Source of the DNA: Argopecten irradians
Lineage: Eukaryota > Mollusca > Bivalvia > Pectinida > Pectinidae
Direction of reading: 5' to 3'
Assembly (NCBI RefSeq): GCF_041381155.1
Contig: NC_091142.1
Coordinates: 27,417,963-27,481,962 of the forward strand
DNA length: 64,000 bases
In this document: piece after piece, positions 12,746 through 25,005 of the stretch
Layout: each line of letters begins with the position of its first letter
Position numbering within the stretch: position 1 is the stretch's first letter
Position numbers and translations under genes: made by a program
The notes under the pieces: model-generated
Told to the model about the DNA's origin: nothing
What the model saw: only the letters and a program-made list of their open reading frames with translations
Databases searched by the model: none

Positions 12746-13470
12746 GCCCAAATACGTTTCCATAGTGGATTGCTATTGAATACAGAAGTCAGGAAACTTT
12801 ATGACTGTGTTGGATCATTTATTCTCTCGACGACCCACGACTATTTCTCTATAAAACTCGGGTATTGTGGCGGGTGTCCGGCGCTACCACAAAGGGCACT
12901 TATACCGAGGGCCACTCGCAGATAGGTACAGATATACACTGCAGTGGCTGTCCGCGCCAGTCCACGACCGGCGGGGGAAAAAAACGCTACAATTTGTTTA
13001 TTGTAATACAGCAAGATATATTTACATTTCCGTTTTCTCTTTGCTATATAACCTTACCAACTGCGAAATCGTTTACACTCGCGTAAACGCAGTGGTTGCC
13101 GCGCAAGAATACACACACCGGAATACTGACTTCCGCAAGTAATGTGAATGCGCATCCGGTTAGGCCTATTGTTTCTGTATGAAACATCTTCAATAGATTG
13201 CATGTTGATGTTATGTAAATCTTAAATTATATATCAGCAAATAAAAAATTAACAAATATTGTGTAAATGGGATGAAAAAAGATCAAGTCAATGTGGAACT
13301 ATATTTTGTGTACTCTCTGAATTTGACAACATTTCCCGCCAAATTGAAGCCAGCTGTTCCGGGATTCCATCAATTGACCGGCTGTTCCAACGATCGTATA
13401 ACATTGAAATAACAGAGTTTTATTTTATTTAAACACTTAATTTGAATGAAATGGTCAATCAAAATGTAAA

Positions 13471-13618
13471 TATAAGGAAGAATTTTTATTGTTTGTTGTT
13501 TACTGGTGTGTAAACTGCATTTTTGTACAGATATTTCAACATGGCGCGCTGATATCTGTACAAAAAATGGAGTTTACACACCAGTAAACAACAAACAATA
13601 AAAATCATTCCTTAATTA
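13471..13618. repeat. Near-perfect hairpin with arms of about 60 bp
   Basis: The left arm (13471-13534) and right arm (13550-13618) are reverse complements with a few mismatches. They centre on a short loop containing ATGGCGCGC, and each arm includes TTTACTGGTGTGTAAACT or its complement. The ends read AAGGAA and TTCCTT. It resembles a MITE-like foldback. It lies in a segment of copy 1 that is missing from copy 2. Confidence 0.8.
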
Positions 13619-14218
13619 ACCCTCGAAAGTTTGATTGTGTATTTTGACTACAGTAATTCATACAATAGTAATCAAATGCTGTAGCATAGATACTTCCAGT
13701 GGACATTTAATATAATGGAACTCTTGCAAAAGAAAAGTACACAATTAGTATTTCTGGGTCTAGAAATTCCTAATACACAAAACATGTGTTCATTTCACGA
13801 AATGAATATCATAATTATATAACAATCTTTCTCAAAGCGATCAATTTGTGGTTAAGAGAGACTTGGCTAATTATGATACATTCAAGTGTAATTGACCTGT
13901 GTTAATATGGTCCGAGTGCAAAGTCAATAACAGCAACTCAAGTTACATTACGCAATCATTGAGTTCTTCAGGGTGGTGTCCTATGGTCAATGTTTTTTCT
14001 TGTAAGTAACATGCACATTAGAGAATGGTTTGATACTTTTTTCTTGTAAGTAACATGCACATTAGAGAATGGTTTGATACTTGCCAAAGAAAATAATATC
14101 TAGTATAAAAAATAAGAACCACAGTTTCGGTTCATTATGGTGTTATACCGCCATGGTATAATTTTAAAAAATGACCTCGGGCTACGGTCTGGGTTATTAT
14201 TTATTCTACCAGGGCAGG

Positions 14219-14708
14219 ACTATAAGACTCTTTCATATGTGGATATGAAGGATAGGGATATTCTACCCGAGGGTCACAAAATGTAGTAAAACCCGAGGCT
14301 TGCCGAGGGTTTTGCAACATTTTGTGATCCCGAGGGTAGAATATCCCTATCCTTCATATCCACTTATGAAAGAGTATTTTTCTTTCATACCACGACGTTT
14401 TACTGCAATTTTACAACTATAATATCCCGCCATTTTGAAATAAATTCGAAGAAATCCACGACTGGAAGTCAATTTCCATACATGAAAAATTACGTGATAT
14501 TTTCAACACAAATTCCGTTGCTTGCATCTTTTATAGTAAAACCAGTCAATTTTGTGGAAAAAAAAGTTAAAATTTTACCGAAGTAATAGAGATTTTGTTG
14601 ACGCCGTGACGTCACGAGGCTTTATTGCATGGGTAGCCATGCAATACAGCCTCAGGCGACATGAGTGTTTGCCCTAGACCAGCCAGTATTACACGTGTAG
14701 GTATGAAA
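14219..14708. mobile_element. Foldback-containing segment present only in copy 1
   Basis: In copy 2 the flanks are joined directly (GGGAC followed by AACAACATATATAC at about 19413). The segment starts near GACTCTTTCATA and ends near GGTATGAAAGAA, which gives short inverted ends (TCTTTCATA and TATGAAAGA). Inside, 14226-14376 is a long inverted repeat whose arms share GGATAGGGATATTCTACCC and CACAAAATG. A second small hairpin (GAGGCTTTATTGCATGG and its complement) lies at 14615-14653. A diverged relative of the large foldback occurs at 30975-31080. A target duplication could not be defined, so deletion from copy 2 remains possible. Confidence 0.6.
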
Positions 14709-16245
14709 GAAAACAACATATATACATCCTTATACATGTATATCTGCAGTGCTTTTATCTTTATATTCGGTAATTCCAGTGTTATATTCGATACAGTTAC
14801 CATTATGCTCCGTCGTTATATCGAAATATTCGATACCTTTTCCTTTATATTATGTAGCTAAAATTAAACTTTATATTCGGTACAAATTTCTTTAAATTCT
14901 GTACACACTTCTTTAGATGATGTGCAACCTTCTTTATATAATGTGCAAACATTTATATAATAAAGATCAAATCCGTCTTATAATATATGCATAATTTTTC
15001 GGCTGATTTCGTCTTAGTGACAGAACTTTGTATAGTTGTGTGGGATTTTGAAAAGAAAATTATTGCTCTTACCAACGGTAGTAACCGTTTTTGTGAATGA
15101 AGACTTACTAGAAATATGATTTTAAACCGCTAAAACTACATGTAGGTGGACTAAGTTTTGTTTGTCTTGGGATCTATCCGTCCCTCTCAATATATATATC
15201 ACCATGTAGATTACGATGTTACCGATTTTTTGTATTTAAACTCATAAAACGTCCAAAATGGTCTATGCATGACACTCTGGTGGGTCCAAATTATTGGATC
15301 GCCATCTACATGTAGACAATTAATCCTGTGTCTGTATTGGATCACCAATATAAGAAAAAAAAAGATTTTGTTTTAATTTTAGATGTGCTACTATTTTGTT
15401 AATTCATATCATGAAAATGAAAACAATTAAGAAGCAAACGCTAATTGAATTCTTCGTTTCGGAAAGGTAGTTGGACTTTAAAGCTTTATATATGTGCCGT
15501 AATTTTCATACTCACGAATCAAGAGCTTTTGAATATTTTATTCACCATCAACCTTTCGAAAATTACATTTACAAGTATGAATAAGAACTGAAAATGATTT
15601 TGACAGTACGTATGTGGTCAGGCTATGAAGCCAAGATGTGGTCTACAATTTCATTTAACATTTTTATAAAGTAATAAGAAATTATAAAGTGATTACTGCA
15701 GGTATGCATTTATCTTAACATACATAAGACATAAATTCTGACTTGTAAATAATGTTTACAAGGCATCGTACATGGTTTTCTGATCATTTGAATGATTATC
15801 ACACCTTAAAACAACCTGATGGTTTTCAATAGTTTCTTGAAGAAAAACATGCATGCCTAGTTACGATACATTTAACTTAATTAATCAAAACATAAAATCG
15901 GGTAATTAATAAAACAAAATGTTCTCCGCCGTCATAAAACATCTATGATATAGGTACATCATACATGTATATATTATCCGAATAGCGTATATTGAACTTT
16001 TTTCCTAGGCGTGGCAACATTATAAGATTTTTTCAAATATCTACATATATATGTAGATCTGCTACCCTGTTGAGATCAGCCGCTTGATTTTTACACTTCA
16101 ACTTATCCTAAACATGTTTCCTAACAGGCTTAGTTGAATTCGGACCAGTTGAGAAGGTGATCGAATTGTTATGTTTAATGGTGATAGACGACAAATAAAA
16201 GTGATGTCGATAGGTCACCTGCCTGGGTGACCACCTTATCCTTAA

Positions 16246-16345
16246 TAGTCCGAAGGCCCGTTAATCTGAACGTCCGTTAGTCCGAACGACCGTTAGTCCT
16301 AAGGCCCATTAGTCGGAAAGTCTGATAGTCCGATAACCGATATAA
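16246..16345. repeat. Degenerate 15-bp tandem repeat, TTAGTCCGAAnGnCC type (copy 1)
   Basis: About six units in the style of GTTAGTCCGAACGACC run in tandem: TAGTCCGAAGGCCC, TTAATCTGAACGTCC, TTAGTCCGAACGACC, TTAGTCCTAAGGCCC, TTAGTCGGAAAGTC, TAGTCCGATAACC. The same array lies at 20977-21070 in copy 2. A lone related string, GGCCTTCGAACTATTAGGCC, is at about 17633-17652. Confidence 0.7.
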
Positions 16346-16399
16346 ATGTAGACTTTAATTACAAGACTCAGTAGTAAACTTGCTAAGATATGTGTAACT

Positions 16400-16915
16400 T
16401 AGCTGCAATATTGTAGCCCAAAAGACTTTTAGACCGATAATGGTGTCGTCTTTAGAGATACAATTGGTGCATATTACTGCTAATGGAGCAAAGTAATGAT
16501 TGTGTAAACCATTATTAAAACGTCTGTATGCATTTTATCTTACTTGTTTGACATCACTTACCCACTAGGCAATAAAACTGAACCGTATGAAATATAAAAT
16601 TCACAGCGAGACATTGTTTTTTTTTCACATATAAATATGATGGTCTTTTCGAAGGAAAACTATACGGCAAATCTACAAAATATGAATTTGACGTCTTATG
16701 AGTGGTAAAGTAGATATTAAGAATGTTCGTTATGTTTCTTTTGGACAAAAATAATATATAAATGCATGTATATGTTTAAAATAATTGGAAACCTACAAAA
16801 AAGTATAGAAAATTGTGCCCGAGTGATTTTCGGAGGCAGTGCTCCACTACGACACATAGGGACCAATTCGTACCCGACCGAAAGGTACAGTAGGCCGGGT
16901 ACGTATATTCGTTCT
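16400..16915 (+). mobile_element. 516-bp non-autonomous element with a 10-bp target duplication
   Basis: The element starts TAGCTGCAATATTGTAGC and ends GGTACGTATATTCGTTCT. It is flanked by ATGTGTAACT (16390-16399) and ATGTGTAATT (16916-16925), both followed in sense by CTAGATT. The matching place in copy 2 (21121-21130) has a single ATGTGTAACT joined to CTAGATT, an empty site. A relative lies inverted at 38633-39156. The element has no terminal inverted repeats and no A-tail. Its first 18 bases are near palindromic, and a CGTACCCG..CGGGTACG hairpin lies just before its 3' end. It has no coding capacity. A 9-10 bp target duplication fits Mutator-type transposases, but the family is not established. 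Confidence 0.8.
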
Positions 16916-17915
16916 ATGTGTAATTCTAGATTAACATCATCTTCAGTGACCCATGGATTATTGAACTACACTACGCTACATTTATCACAAATGTAGCGTA
17001 GGGTCACCGACAAAAAACGAAATGTGACTAATTTTAAAAATTGTGAAAAAAACATAATCTTGCAATACATGTACGTAAACGTATCCGATATGAAAGAGTG
17101 TATATGTACACTGCAATCCTGGTTATTAGTTTCCCAGAAATTACCATGATGCGAACCATTTTCATCATTGAAAAAAGGGAGAATAAACAAGTAAAAGGAA
17201 GAAGAAAACACAAAAATAAGTCGTGAAATACATATTTCAAACATGTATGCAGGTAGGAATGGGTGATATATGTCATCCATTCATGCAGCCATGTTATCTC
17301 TAATGCAATCAAATTACAGTACACATAAGCTTTACATTAGGCGTATGTTTGTAAGATAATTCATAAAATGTATATTTATGTGACATCTTATATGAAAGAT
17401 ATTTTCTTTCTCTTTATGATTTTTTTTTATTTATAATTTTGATGTATTTATCATGCAATGCTCATTGAAGAAATCACAACTTGCCGTCCATAGAAGTTTG
17501 CAGCTAAATAATTTTAAAGAATTGCCGAAAGTGTATTTATCACAATTTATTAAAAACATGTCAAACTATCAATTTACATGAAGTAAAACAACTACATAAA
17601 TTGCAATATTTTCTAATTTTCGGATGAACGGGCCTTCGAACTATTAGGCCTTAGCAGTTCAAGTGACCTTAAAATTAACAGATGACGATTACTGCTTACT
17701 AATCAGACGGCACGACCAGACTATTACTACACGATTATCATATAATAAACAAATTGTTGAAATTCATAGTTCAGAGAAAAAAATACTTTGACAACTCTCG
17801 GTAAAGAAATTGCTATCAAATATCTTCATCTAGCTACAACCACATGCACACAATTATTTTCATTAGCAATCCAATATGGCGAGTGTTATCCATTGTTTGC
17901 GCATGTGTAACAGGA

Positions 17916-18215
17916 AGGCGACAAGTCGACAACTCGACAACACGACAAGGCGACAACACGACAAGGCGACAACACGACAAGTCGACAACTCGACAACACG
18001 ACAAGTCGACATTTTACCGCGACAACACGAGATTCTGTACGCGCTAATTAGCGTGTTTGAAATGTCGACTTGTCGTGTTGTCGACTTGTCGCGGTTCGGA
18101 AACGCGACAAGTCGACATTTTAACTGTTAAATCTCGGGTTGTCGCAGTTTGAGACCGCGACAACTCGACAAGGCGACAACACGACAAGGCGACAACACAA
18201 CAACACGAGATGGCC
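17916..18215. repeat. CGACAA/GTCG array (copy 1)
   Basis: Blocks of 9-10 bases (CGACAACA, CGACAAGT, CGACAACT, CGACAAGG) are strung together for about 130 bases. A middle part with TTTTACCGCGACAACACGAG follows, then the reverse-complement form (GTCGACTTGTCGTGTTGTCG), then the forward form again. GTCGAC occurs many times. The array can fold on itself. Translations rich in Arg, Gln, Asp and Thr across it are an effect of the repeat. It is the terminal part of duplication copy 1. Confidence 0.85.
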
Positions 18216-18235
18216 GTAACCAGCCACCATAGAAT

Positions 18236-18825
18236 ATAGAACACTGAAGTCAGTGCCTGTGAATATTTGGTGTGTTTGTAAGATATTCGATGTTCAAAAT
18301 TGTTTAAAAAATATATTTTTCCCCATTGTTAACTCTTTTAAAATGTATTATACTTAACGGAAATTATAATATTAAATTAATTGAATATTAACAAAACAAA
18401 GGACATTGTCAGAACACAGAACAAAAATGTTTGTACAATGAACAGTAACAGAGAGGACAAATGTACATGTATATCAATTTAATATTGTAAAATCTCCTTT
18501 ACAAAATATTGTGTTATTAATCGGTTAAAACTTATCATTCAATTTGAAGAATTAAAGAGAACACGGATGATAAGACGATATATTATCTATTATTACTAAT
18601 TACTGTAATAGGTTATGTGTGCAGTACATCAAACAATAACCTTAATTTAAGATCTAATAAAGAATTTGATTTAAAACGATAAGAAAAAATCATTAAAACT
18701 TTCATTTAGTCCAAAGCGTTATAGAACAGATAAGATGTTGTGCCCCATCTTTCTGGTAATTAGTTCATCTATTTTGATCATCTGCATGCATCACAACGTA
18801 CATAATGTTAATATTCTTTTTATAA
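18236..18825. other. Spacer between the two duplication copies
   Basis: AT-rich, unique-looking DNA without a recognisable frame or repeat. It is present once and separates the two direct copies. Confidence 0.5.
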
Positions 18826-21800
18826 AATTTGTTTATTGTAATACAGCAAGATTTAACCCTCGAATGTTTGATTGTGTATTTTGACTACAGTAATTCATAC
18901 AATAGTAATCAAATGCTGTAGCATAGATACTTCCAGTGGACATTTAATATAATGGAACTCTTGCAAAAGAAAAGTACACAATTAGTATTTCTGGGTCTAG
19001 AAATTCCTAATACACAAAACATGTGTTCATTTTACGAAATGAATATCATAATTATATAATAATCTTTCTCAAAGCGATCAATTTGTGGTTAAGAGAGGCT
19101 TGGCTAATTATGATACATTCAAGTGTAATTGACCTGTCTTAATGTGGTCCGAGTGCAAAGTCAATAAAAGCAACTCAAGTTACATTACGCAAACATTGAT
19201 TTTCTTCAGGGTGGTGTCCTATGGTCAATGTTTTTTCTTGTAAGTAACATGGACATTAGAGAATGGTTTGATACTTGCCAAAGAAAATAAAATCTAGTAA
19301 AAAAAAAAAAGGACCTCAGTTTCGGTTCATATGGTGTTATATACCGCCCAGGTATAATTTAAAATAATGACCTCGGGCTACGGTCTGGGTTATTATTTAT
19401 TCTACCAGGGCGGGACAACAACATATATACATCCTTATGGCATGTATATCTGCAGTGCTTTATCTTTATATTCGGTAATTCCTGTGTTATATTCGATACA
19501 ATTACCATTATGCTCCGTCGTTATATCGAGATATTCGATGCCTTTTCCTTTATATTATGTAGCTAAAATTAAACTTTATATTCGGTACAAATTTCATTAA
19601 ATGTCAGAACACACTTTCTTAAAAAGATGAGCAACCTCTATTTATATAAAGTTGCAAAGCATAAATAACATGAATAAACAAATCCTTACTTAAAAATATA
19701 TGCATAATATTTCGCTTTATTTCGTACCTTAGTGGACAGCCACATTTTGTATAGTTGTGTATGAATTTTAGAAAGGAACTTATTGCTCAATCCCACGTTA
19801 GTAAACGTTAGTATGTTAAGCACTTACTAAAAAATATGAATTTAACCGCTAAAACTACATGTAGGAGGACTAATATAGTTTGATCTCGGATCTATCCGGA
19901 CCCCTCTCCAAAATATATATCACCATGTAGGAGTAAACGATGTTACCGATTTTAGTCATTAAACACATAAAACGTCAAAAATGGGCTATGGCATAGACAC
20001 TCCTGGTGGGTCCAGATATAATGGATCGCCATCTACATGTAGACAATTAATCCTGTGTCTGTATTGGATCACCAATATAAGAAAAAAATTGATTTTGTTT
20101 TAATTTTAGATGTGCTGCTATTTTGTTAATTCATATCATGAAAATAAAAACAATTAAGAAGCAAACGCTAATTGAATTCTTCGTTTCGGAAAGGTAGTTG
20201 GTCTTAAAAGCTGTATATATGTGCCGTAATTTTCATACTCACGAATCAAGAGCTTTTGGATATTTTTATTCACCATCAACCTTTCGAAAATTACATTTAC
20301 AAGTATGAATAAGAACTGAAAATGATTTTGACAGTACGTATGTGGTCAGGCTATGAAGCCAAGATGTGGTCTACAATTTCATTTAACATTTTTATAAAGT
20401 AATAAGAAATTATAAAGTGATTACTGCAGGTATGCATTTATCTTAACATACATAAGGCATAAATTCTGACTTGTAAATAATGTTTACAAGGCATCGTACA
20501 TGGTTTTCTGATCATTTGAATGATTATCACACCTTAAAACAACCTGATGGTTTTCAATAGTTTCTTGAAGAAAAACATGCATGCCTAGTTACGATACATT
20601 TAACTTAATTAATCAAAACATAAAATCGGGTAATTAATAAAACAAAATGTTCTCCGCCGTCATAAAACATCTATGATATAGGTACATCATACATGTATAT
20701 ATTATCCGAATAGCGTATATTGAACTTTTTTCCTAGGCGTGGCAACATTATAAGATTTTTTCAAATATCTACATATATATGAAGATCTGCTACCCTGTTG
20801 AGATCAGCCGCTTGAATTTTACACTTCAACTTATCCTAAACATGTTCCCTAACAGACTTAGTTGAATTCGGACCAGTTGAGAAGATGATGGAATTGTTAT
20901 TGTTTAATGGTGATAGACGACAAATAAAAGTGATGTCGATAGGTAACCTGCCTGGGTGACCACCTTATCCTTAATAGTCCGAAGGCCCGTTAATCTGAAC
21001 GTCCGTTAGTCCGAACGACCGTTAGTCCTAAGGCCCATTAGTCGGAAAGTCTGATAGTCCGATAACCGATATAAATGTACAGACTTTAATTACAAGACTC
21101 AGTAGTAAACTTGCTAAGATATGTGTAACTCTAGATTGACACCATCTTCAGTGACCCACGGATGATTGCACTACACTACGCTACAATTATCACAAATGTA
21201 GCGTAGGGTCACCGACAAAAAACGAAATGAAATTGTGAAAAAAAACATAATCTTGCAATACATGTACGTAAACGTATCCGATATGAAAGAGTGTATATGT
21301 ACACTGCAATCCTGGTTATTAGTTTCCCAGAAATTACCATTATGCGAACCATTTTCATCATTGAAAAAAGGGGAGGATTAACAAGTAAAAGGAAGCAGGA
21401 AACACAAAAATAAGTCGGGAAATACATATTTCAAACATGCAGGCAGGTTAGAATTGGTGATATATATCATCCATTCATGCAGCCATGTTATCCCTAATGC
21501 AATCAAATTGCAGTACACATAAGCTTTACATTAGGCGTATGTTTATAAGATAATTCATAAAATGTATATTTATGTGACATCTTATAAAATGAACTATTAG
21601 GCCTTAGCGGTTCAAGTGACCTTAAAATTAACAGATGACGATTACTGCTTACTAATCAGACGGCACGACCAGACCATTATTACACGATTATCATATAATA
21701 AACAAATTTTTGAAATTCATAGTTCAGAGAAAAAATACTTTGACAACTCTCGGTAAAGAAATTGCTATCAAATATCTTCATCTAGCTACAACCACATGCA

Positions 21801-22176
21801 CACAATTATTTTCATTAGCAATCCAATATGGCGAGTGTTATCCATTGTTTGCGCATGTGTAACAGGAAGGCGACAAGTCGACAACTCGACAACACGACAA
21901 GTCGACAACTCGACAACACGACAAGTCGACATTTTACCGCGACAACACGAGATTCTGTACGCGCTAATTAGCGTGTTTGAAATGTCGACTTGTCGTGTTG
22001 TCGACTTGTCGTCTTGTCGTGTTGTCGACTTGTCGCGGTTCGAAAACGCGACAAGTCGACATTTTAACTGTTAAATCTCGGGTTGTCGCAGTTTGAGACC
22101 GCGACAACTCGACAAGGCGACAACACGACAAGGCGACAACACAACAACACGAGATGGCCGTAATCAGCCACCATAG
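18826..22176. repeat. Segmental duplication, copy 2
   Basis: Direct copy of 12991-18235, shortened by four segments. It keeps the 15-bp tandem repeat (20977-21070), the empty site for the 516-bp element (21121-21130) and the CGACAA/GTCG array (21866-22155). In the array, copy 2 has fewer units in the first half and more in the second than copy 1, as expected of unequal exchange or slippage. The stretch 19600-20010 has drifted more from copy 1 than 20040-21120, where the two copies are almost the same. Confidence 0.85.
21866..22155. repeat. CGACAA/GTCG array (copy 2)
   Basis: Same structure as the array at 17916-18215: forward CGACAA blocks, an inverted GTCG block, then forward blocks again. 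The number of units in each block differs from copy 1. There is no coding potential. Confidence 0.8.
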
Positions 22177-22208
22177 TTTAGTAACCTGTCACGCTTTGTT
22201 GATTAGTA

Positions 22209-22622
22209 GCATATTTCTGCCATCGAGTTAGTTTAGGTCGACTTAGGGTAACTCAACTTTGACCAGATAGTTATGTCGGCAAGTCGAGCTATAACATGAC
22301 TTTTTGATAAAGTTATGTTGACCAGTCGAGTTATAACATGACTTGTTGAGATATTTATGTCGGTAAGATGAGTTTTAACACGACAAATCCACATAATCAT
22401 ATTGGAAAGTCGAGTTACACTATCGCGACTGACTATACTGGATCTCGTCGTAATAAGGTAAGTCAATTTTCCAGGATATAAGTCGACTTTCCGTGATGTA
22501 AGTCGGCTTGCCGACATAAATATCTCAACAAGTCATGATATAACTCGACAGGTCGACATAACTATCTCGGCAAAGTTACGTTACATAACTCGACCTAATA
22601 TAACACGATGGCAGAAATATGC
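22209..22622. mobile_element. GTCG-rich foldback element
   Basis: The ends are a 17-bp inverted repeat, GCATATTTCTGCCATCG at 22209-22225 and its complement at 22606-22622. The interior is an imperfect palindrome built from words such as AAGTCGAGTTATAACATGAC, TATGTCGGTAAG and their complements. The right end continues as GCCACCATA, like the right ends of the two CGACAA arrays (AGCCACCATAG), so all three may share a terminus. No coding capacity. Confidence 0.7.
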
Positions 22623-24680
22623 CACCATACTATTGTGCATAGATTAACACACGTGTCAAAATATTAAGAATATATTATACATTATTCATATAATCATATC
22701 GTCATCATAACTGTACAAATATTTGTAAAATTCACGTAGTCGTACATCACCCCCTTTTGTGTATAGTTGTACTTATGACGTCAAATCTGTTATTCCCCAA
22801 ATCAGCGTGACCGACCGATTCTTTAATCAAAGACACACAACCGACGGAATGTTGATCAAGCCTGGAAACTGAAGCTACAATAATTACATTACTTCAACCA
22901 CTTTACAGCAATCTGATTTCCACAAGGACGGTCCACGAATTTTAAGCACACTTGTAAATCAAGGTGCAAGACTGGAAATTCAAGCTTGATAAAAGATTTT
23001 TTTGGTCAAATCTATAGCCTGGTAACATTATTCTTGTAACAGTAAAACCTTTGCCTTTTGGACTTGAAAAGTAGTACGAAACAATCAGTTGTTCTACCTT
23101 AAGAACGATCATCACGATCTGTATGAGGTTTGAGTTTGATTGCACCTTGACAATCTTGTTGTGATATTGCCATTTGACCTTTATGACTGAAAAGCAGTCC
23201 AAACATTTTTTTTAACTTGAGTCTATGGGCAAACTTTTAAACTAATTATTGTATAGAAACCTCAGTGTAGACATTGCTGCTTATAGTAGGAGACATCAAA
23301 CCCAATTACAGGTGTGATGACAAAAATAATCAAACTTCTACAATCAAAATAAGTTTTATTGGCATTAGGATTTAAACTGCTAATTTGGGCTACGTGACAA
23401 TATGCTGTGAAAAAAATCCTTGGAATTCTTATCATTGCATAATAAAACAAAGACGACATGTAATTAGAGACAGGATAAAATTAAAGTCATAAGCATTAAA
23501 TTTGACCTGGTTTCCAAATCTAGTTATTTACCATTATGGCTATTACAATCAAATCTAACTGTGAATATAAAAACATGCCCAGCTAGATTATAATTTTCGA
23601 ATCAATTGTTTTATCTGTTTCGATCTATCAGACTTACTTCCCTTTGGTCTAAGCTTGAGAGATGTCCTCTTCCATGTAGTTGTTATAACTTTGTTATCCT
23701 AATTGGAACAACTAGGTCAAGATTTTAAAGAATACATGTATGAAATAAGGAAGAAATAAAATAATCCGAGGAATAACTCCGTTATATGGGATTTACTAAA
23801 CAGTCAAATTGTATGTAAAAACAAGAATATTCATTCAAATCTCCTTAATACTTAAAAATGCTTCACCATCGACAGAGCATAAAGGATACTCATCATTTGA
23901 ACAATAACTGATGTTTAATCGTGCTTATATGTGTCTATTTAACACAAAATTACATATAAAATAATGTTTCGACTTTGGTGCATGCGCAATCAGTGCTCTA
24001 TTCCATAGTGAGCGTGTAAATGAGAGTCTGCCTTTTGTACTTGCAGTAATTTAGAAAGAATAGCATAAATGATGGATTCAGACTGATCATCCCGTTGGAC
24101 AGGTACCTAGTTTACAAATAAGTGCTTACAGTCTATATTAAAGCATAATATTGATTTTAAGCATTTCCAGCTGTGTATTTTTTCTAGTTAAATATGAATT
24201 ACAGAGTTTTTATGATCTTAAGATATAGTTTTGTAAATGTTTTAATGATTGGTTACTTTTAATTATGTTTAAAGGGTTATTTATTAATATAAGAACATAT
24301 TTATTCCAAACAATTTATTTGTTTCTATGATAGATTATGTGCATTATACTGTGATCTGTGCCCCAAACAAAAATCTACCTATTTTTTTTTTACTTGCAAA
24401 AAGTATCTCGTTTTAAAACTAAATATCTTGAGCTGTTGCCTGTACTTCCTGTAACATAAATAAAGTATCCAGAGCGCGATCATATCTTTATTTTTATATC
24501 AAATTCATGAAACTAAAAGCTACTTAAATTTATTATTGATTAATTGCACCAAAGAGCTCGACGATCATTTTAATATACTGCATTTCTATAACATATATAA
24601 TTTAAGGGTTTAACTAAATAATTGTAATGAAAAATATCAACGATATTAAAAGTGAAAGTCTGACTTGATCACGTCAAACA
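22623..24680. other. Intergenic, nothing recognised
   Basis: AT-rich DNA with only short unrecognised frames. A string CATGCGCAATCAGTGCTCTA at about 23982 reappears in altered form near 45520 (CATGCGCGAATCAGTACTTT), so a diverged dispersed repeat may be present. Confidence 0.45.
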
Positions 24681-24687
24681 AGATCTT

Positions 24688-25005
24688 GTTTGTTTGTTTG
24701 TTTATTTGATTTATTAACGTCCTATTAACAGCTATGGTCATGTAAGGACGGCCTCCCATGAATGCGGTATGTTGCGTGTATGTTTTGCGAGGTGCGTGTT
24801 TTGGGAGACTGCGGTATATTCATGTTGTGTCTTCTTGTATAGTGGAACTGTTGCCCTTTTTATAGTGCTATATCACTGAAGCATGCCGCCGAAAACACCA
24901 AGCAACACACCCCACCCGGTCACATTATACTGACAACGGGCGAACCAGTCGTCCCACTCCCTGTATGCTGAGCGCTAAGCAGTAGCAGAAACTACAAGAT
25001 CTTGT
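24688..25005 (-). mobile_element. Mollusc tRNA-derived SINE copy with (AAAC)n tail
   Basis: On the minus strand this begins with a tRNA-like head containing GGTTCGCC, a fair B box, about 35 bases after TAGCGCTCAG, a weak A box. It passes through a body I recognise as widespread in bivalve genomes (GGTCACATT, GGCGGCATG and CCACTATACAAGAAGA in either sense) and ends in a short (AAAC)n tail, read on the plus strand as GTTTGTTTGTTTGTTTATTT. A second copy of the family in the opposite orientation is at 53795-54040. No coding capacity. Confidence 0.75.

Larger units (their letters stand above)
12991..18235. repeat. Segmental duplication, copy 1
   Basis: This stretch is repeated in direct orientation at 18826-22176. 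The match starts with a 27-base block (12991-13017 and 18826-18852) and stops at CAGCCACCATAG (18235 and 22176). Identity is high by eye. Copy 1 has four segments that copy 2 lacks: about 13018-13615, about 14219-14708, 16400-16925 and about 17393-17636. The first contains a long hairpin, the second a foldback, and the third is a mobile element with a 10-bp target duplication. No protein gene is recognisable inside. Confidence 0.85.

Noticed and set aside
16766-16996. Conserved peptide frame (SIENCARVIFGGSAPLRHIGT) shared with 38464-38835
   Set aside because: The protein-level match is explained by DNA copies of the same 516-bp non-coding element; the frame is short and ends differ.
17876-18244. 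Arg/Gln/Asp/Thr-rich frames over the CGACAA arrays (also 21796-22074)
   Set aside because: They are the repeat read in frame, present on both strands and in both duplication copies.
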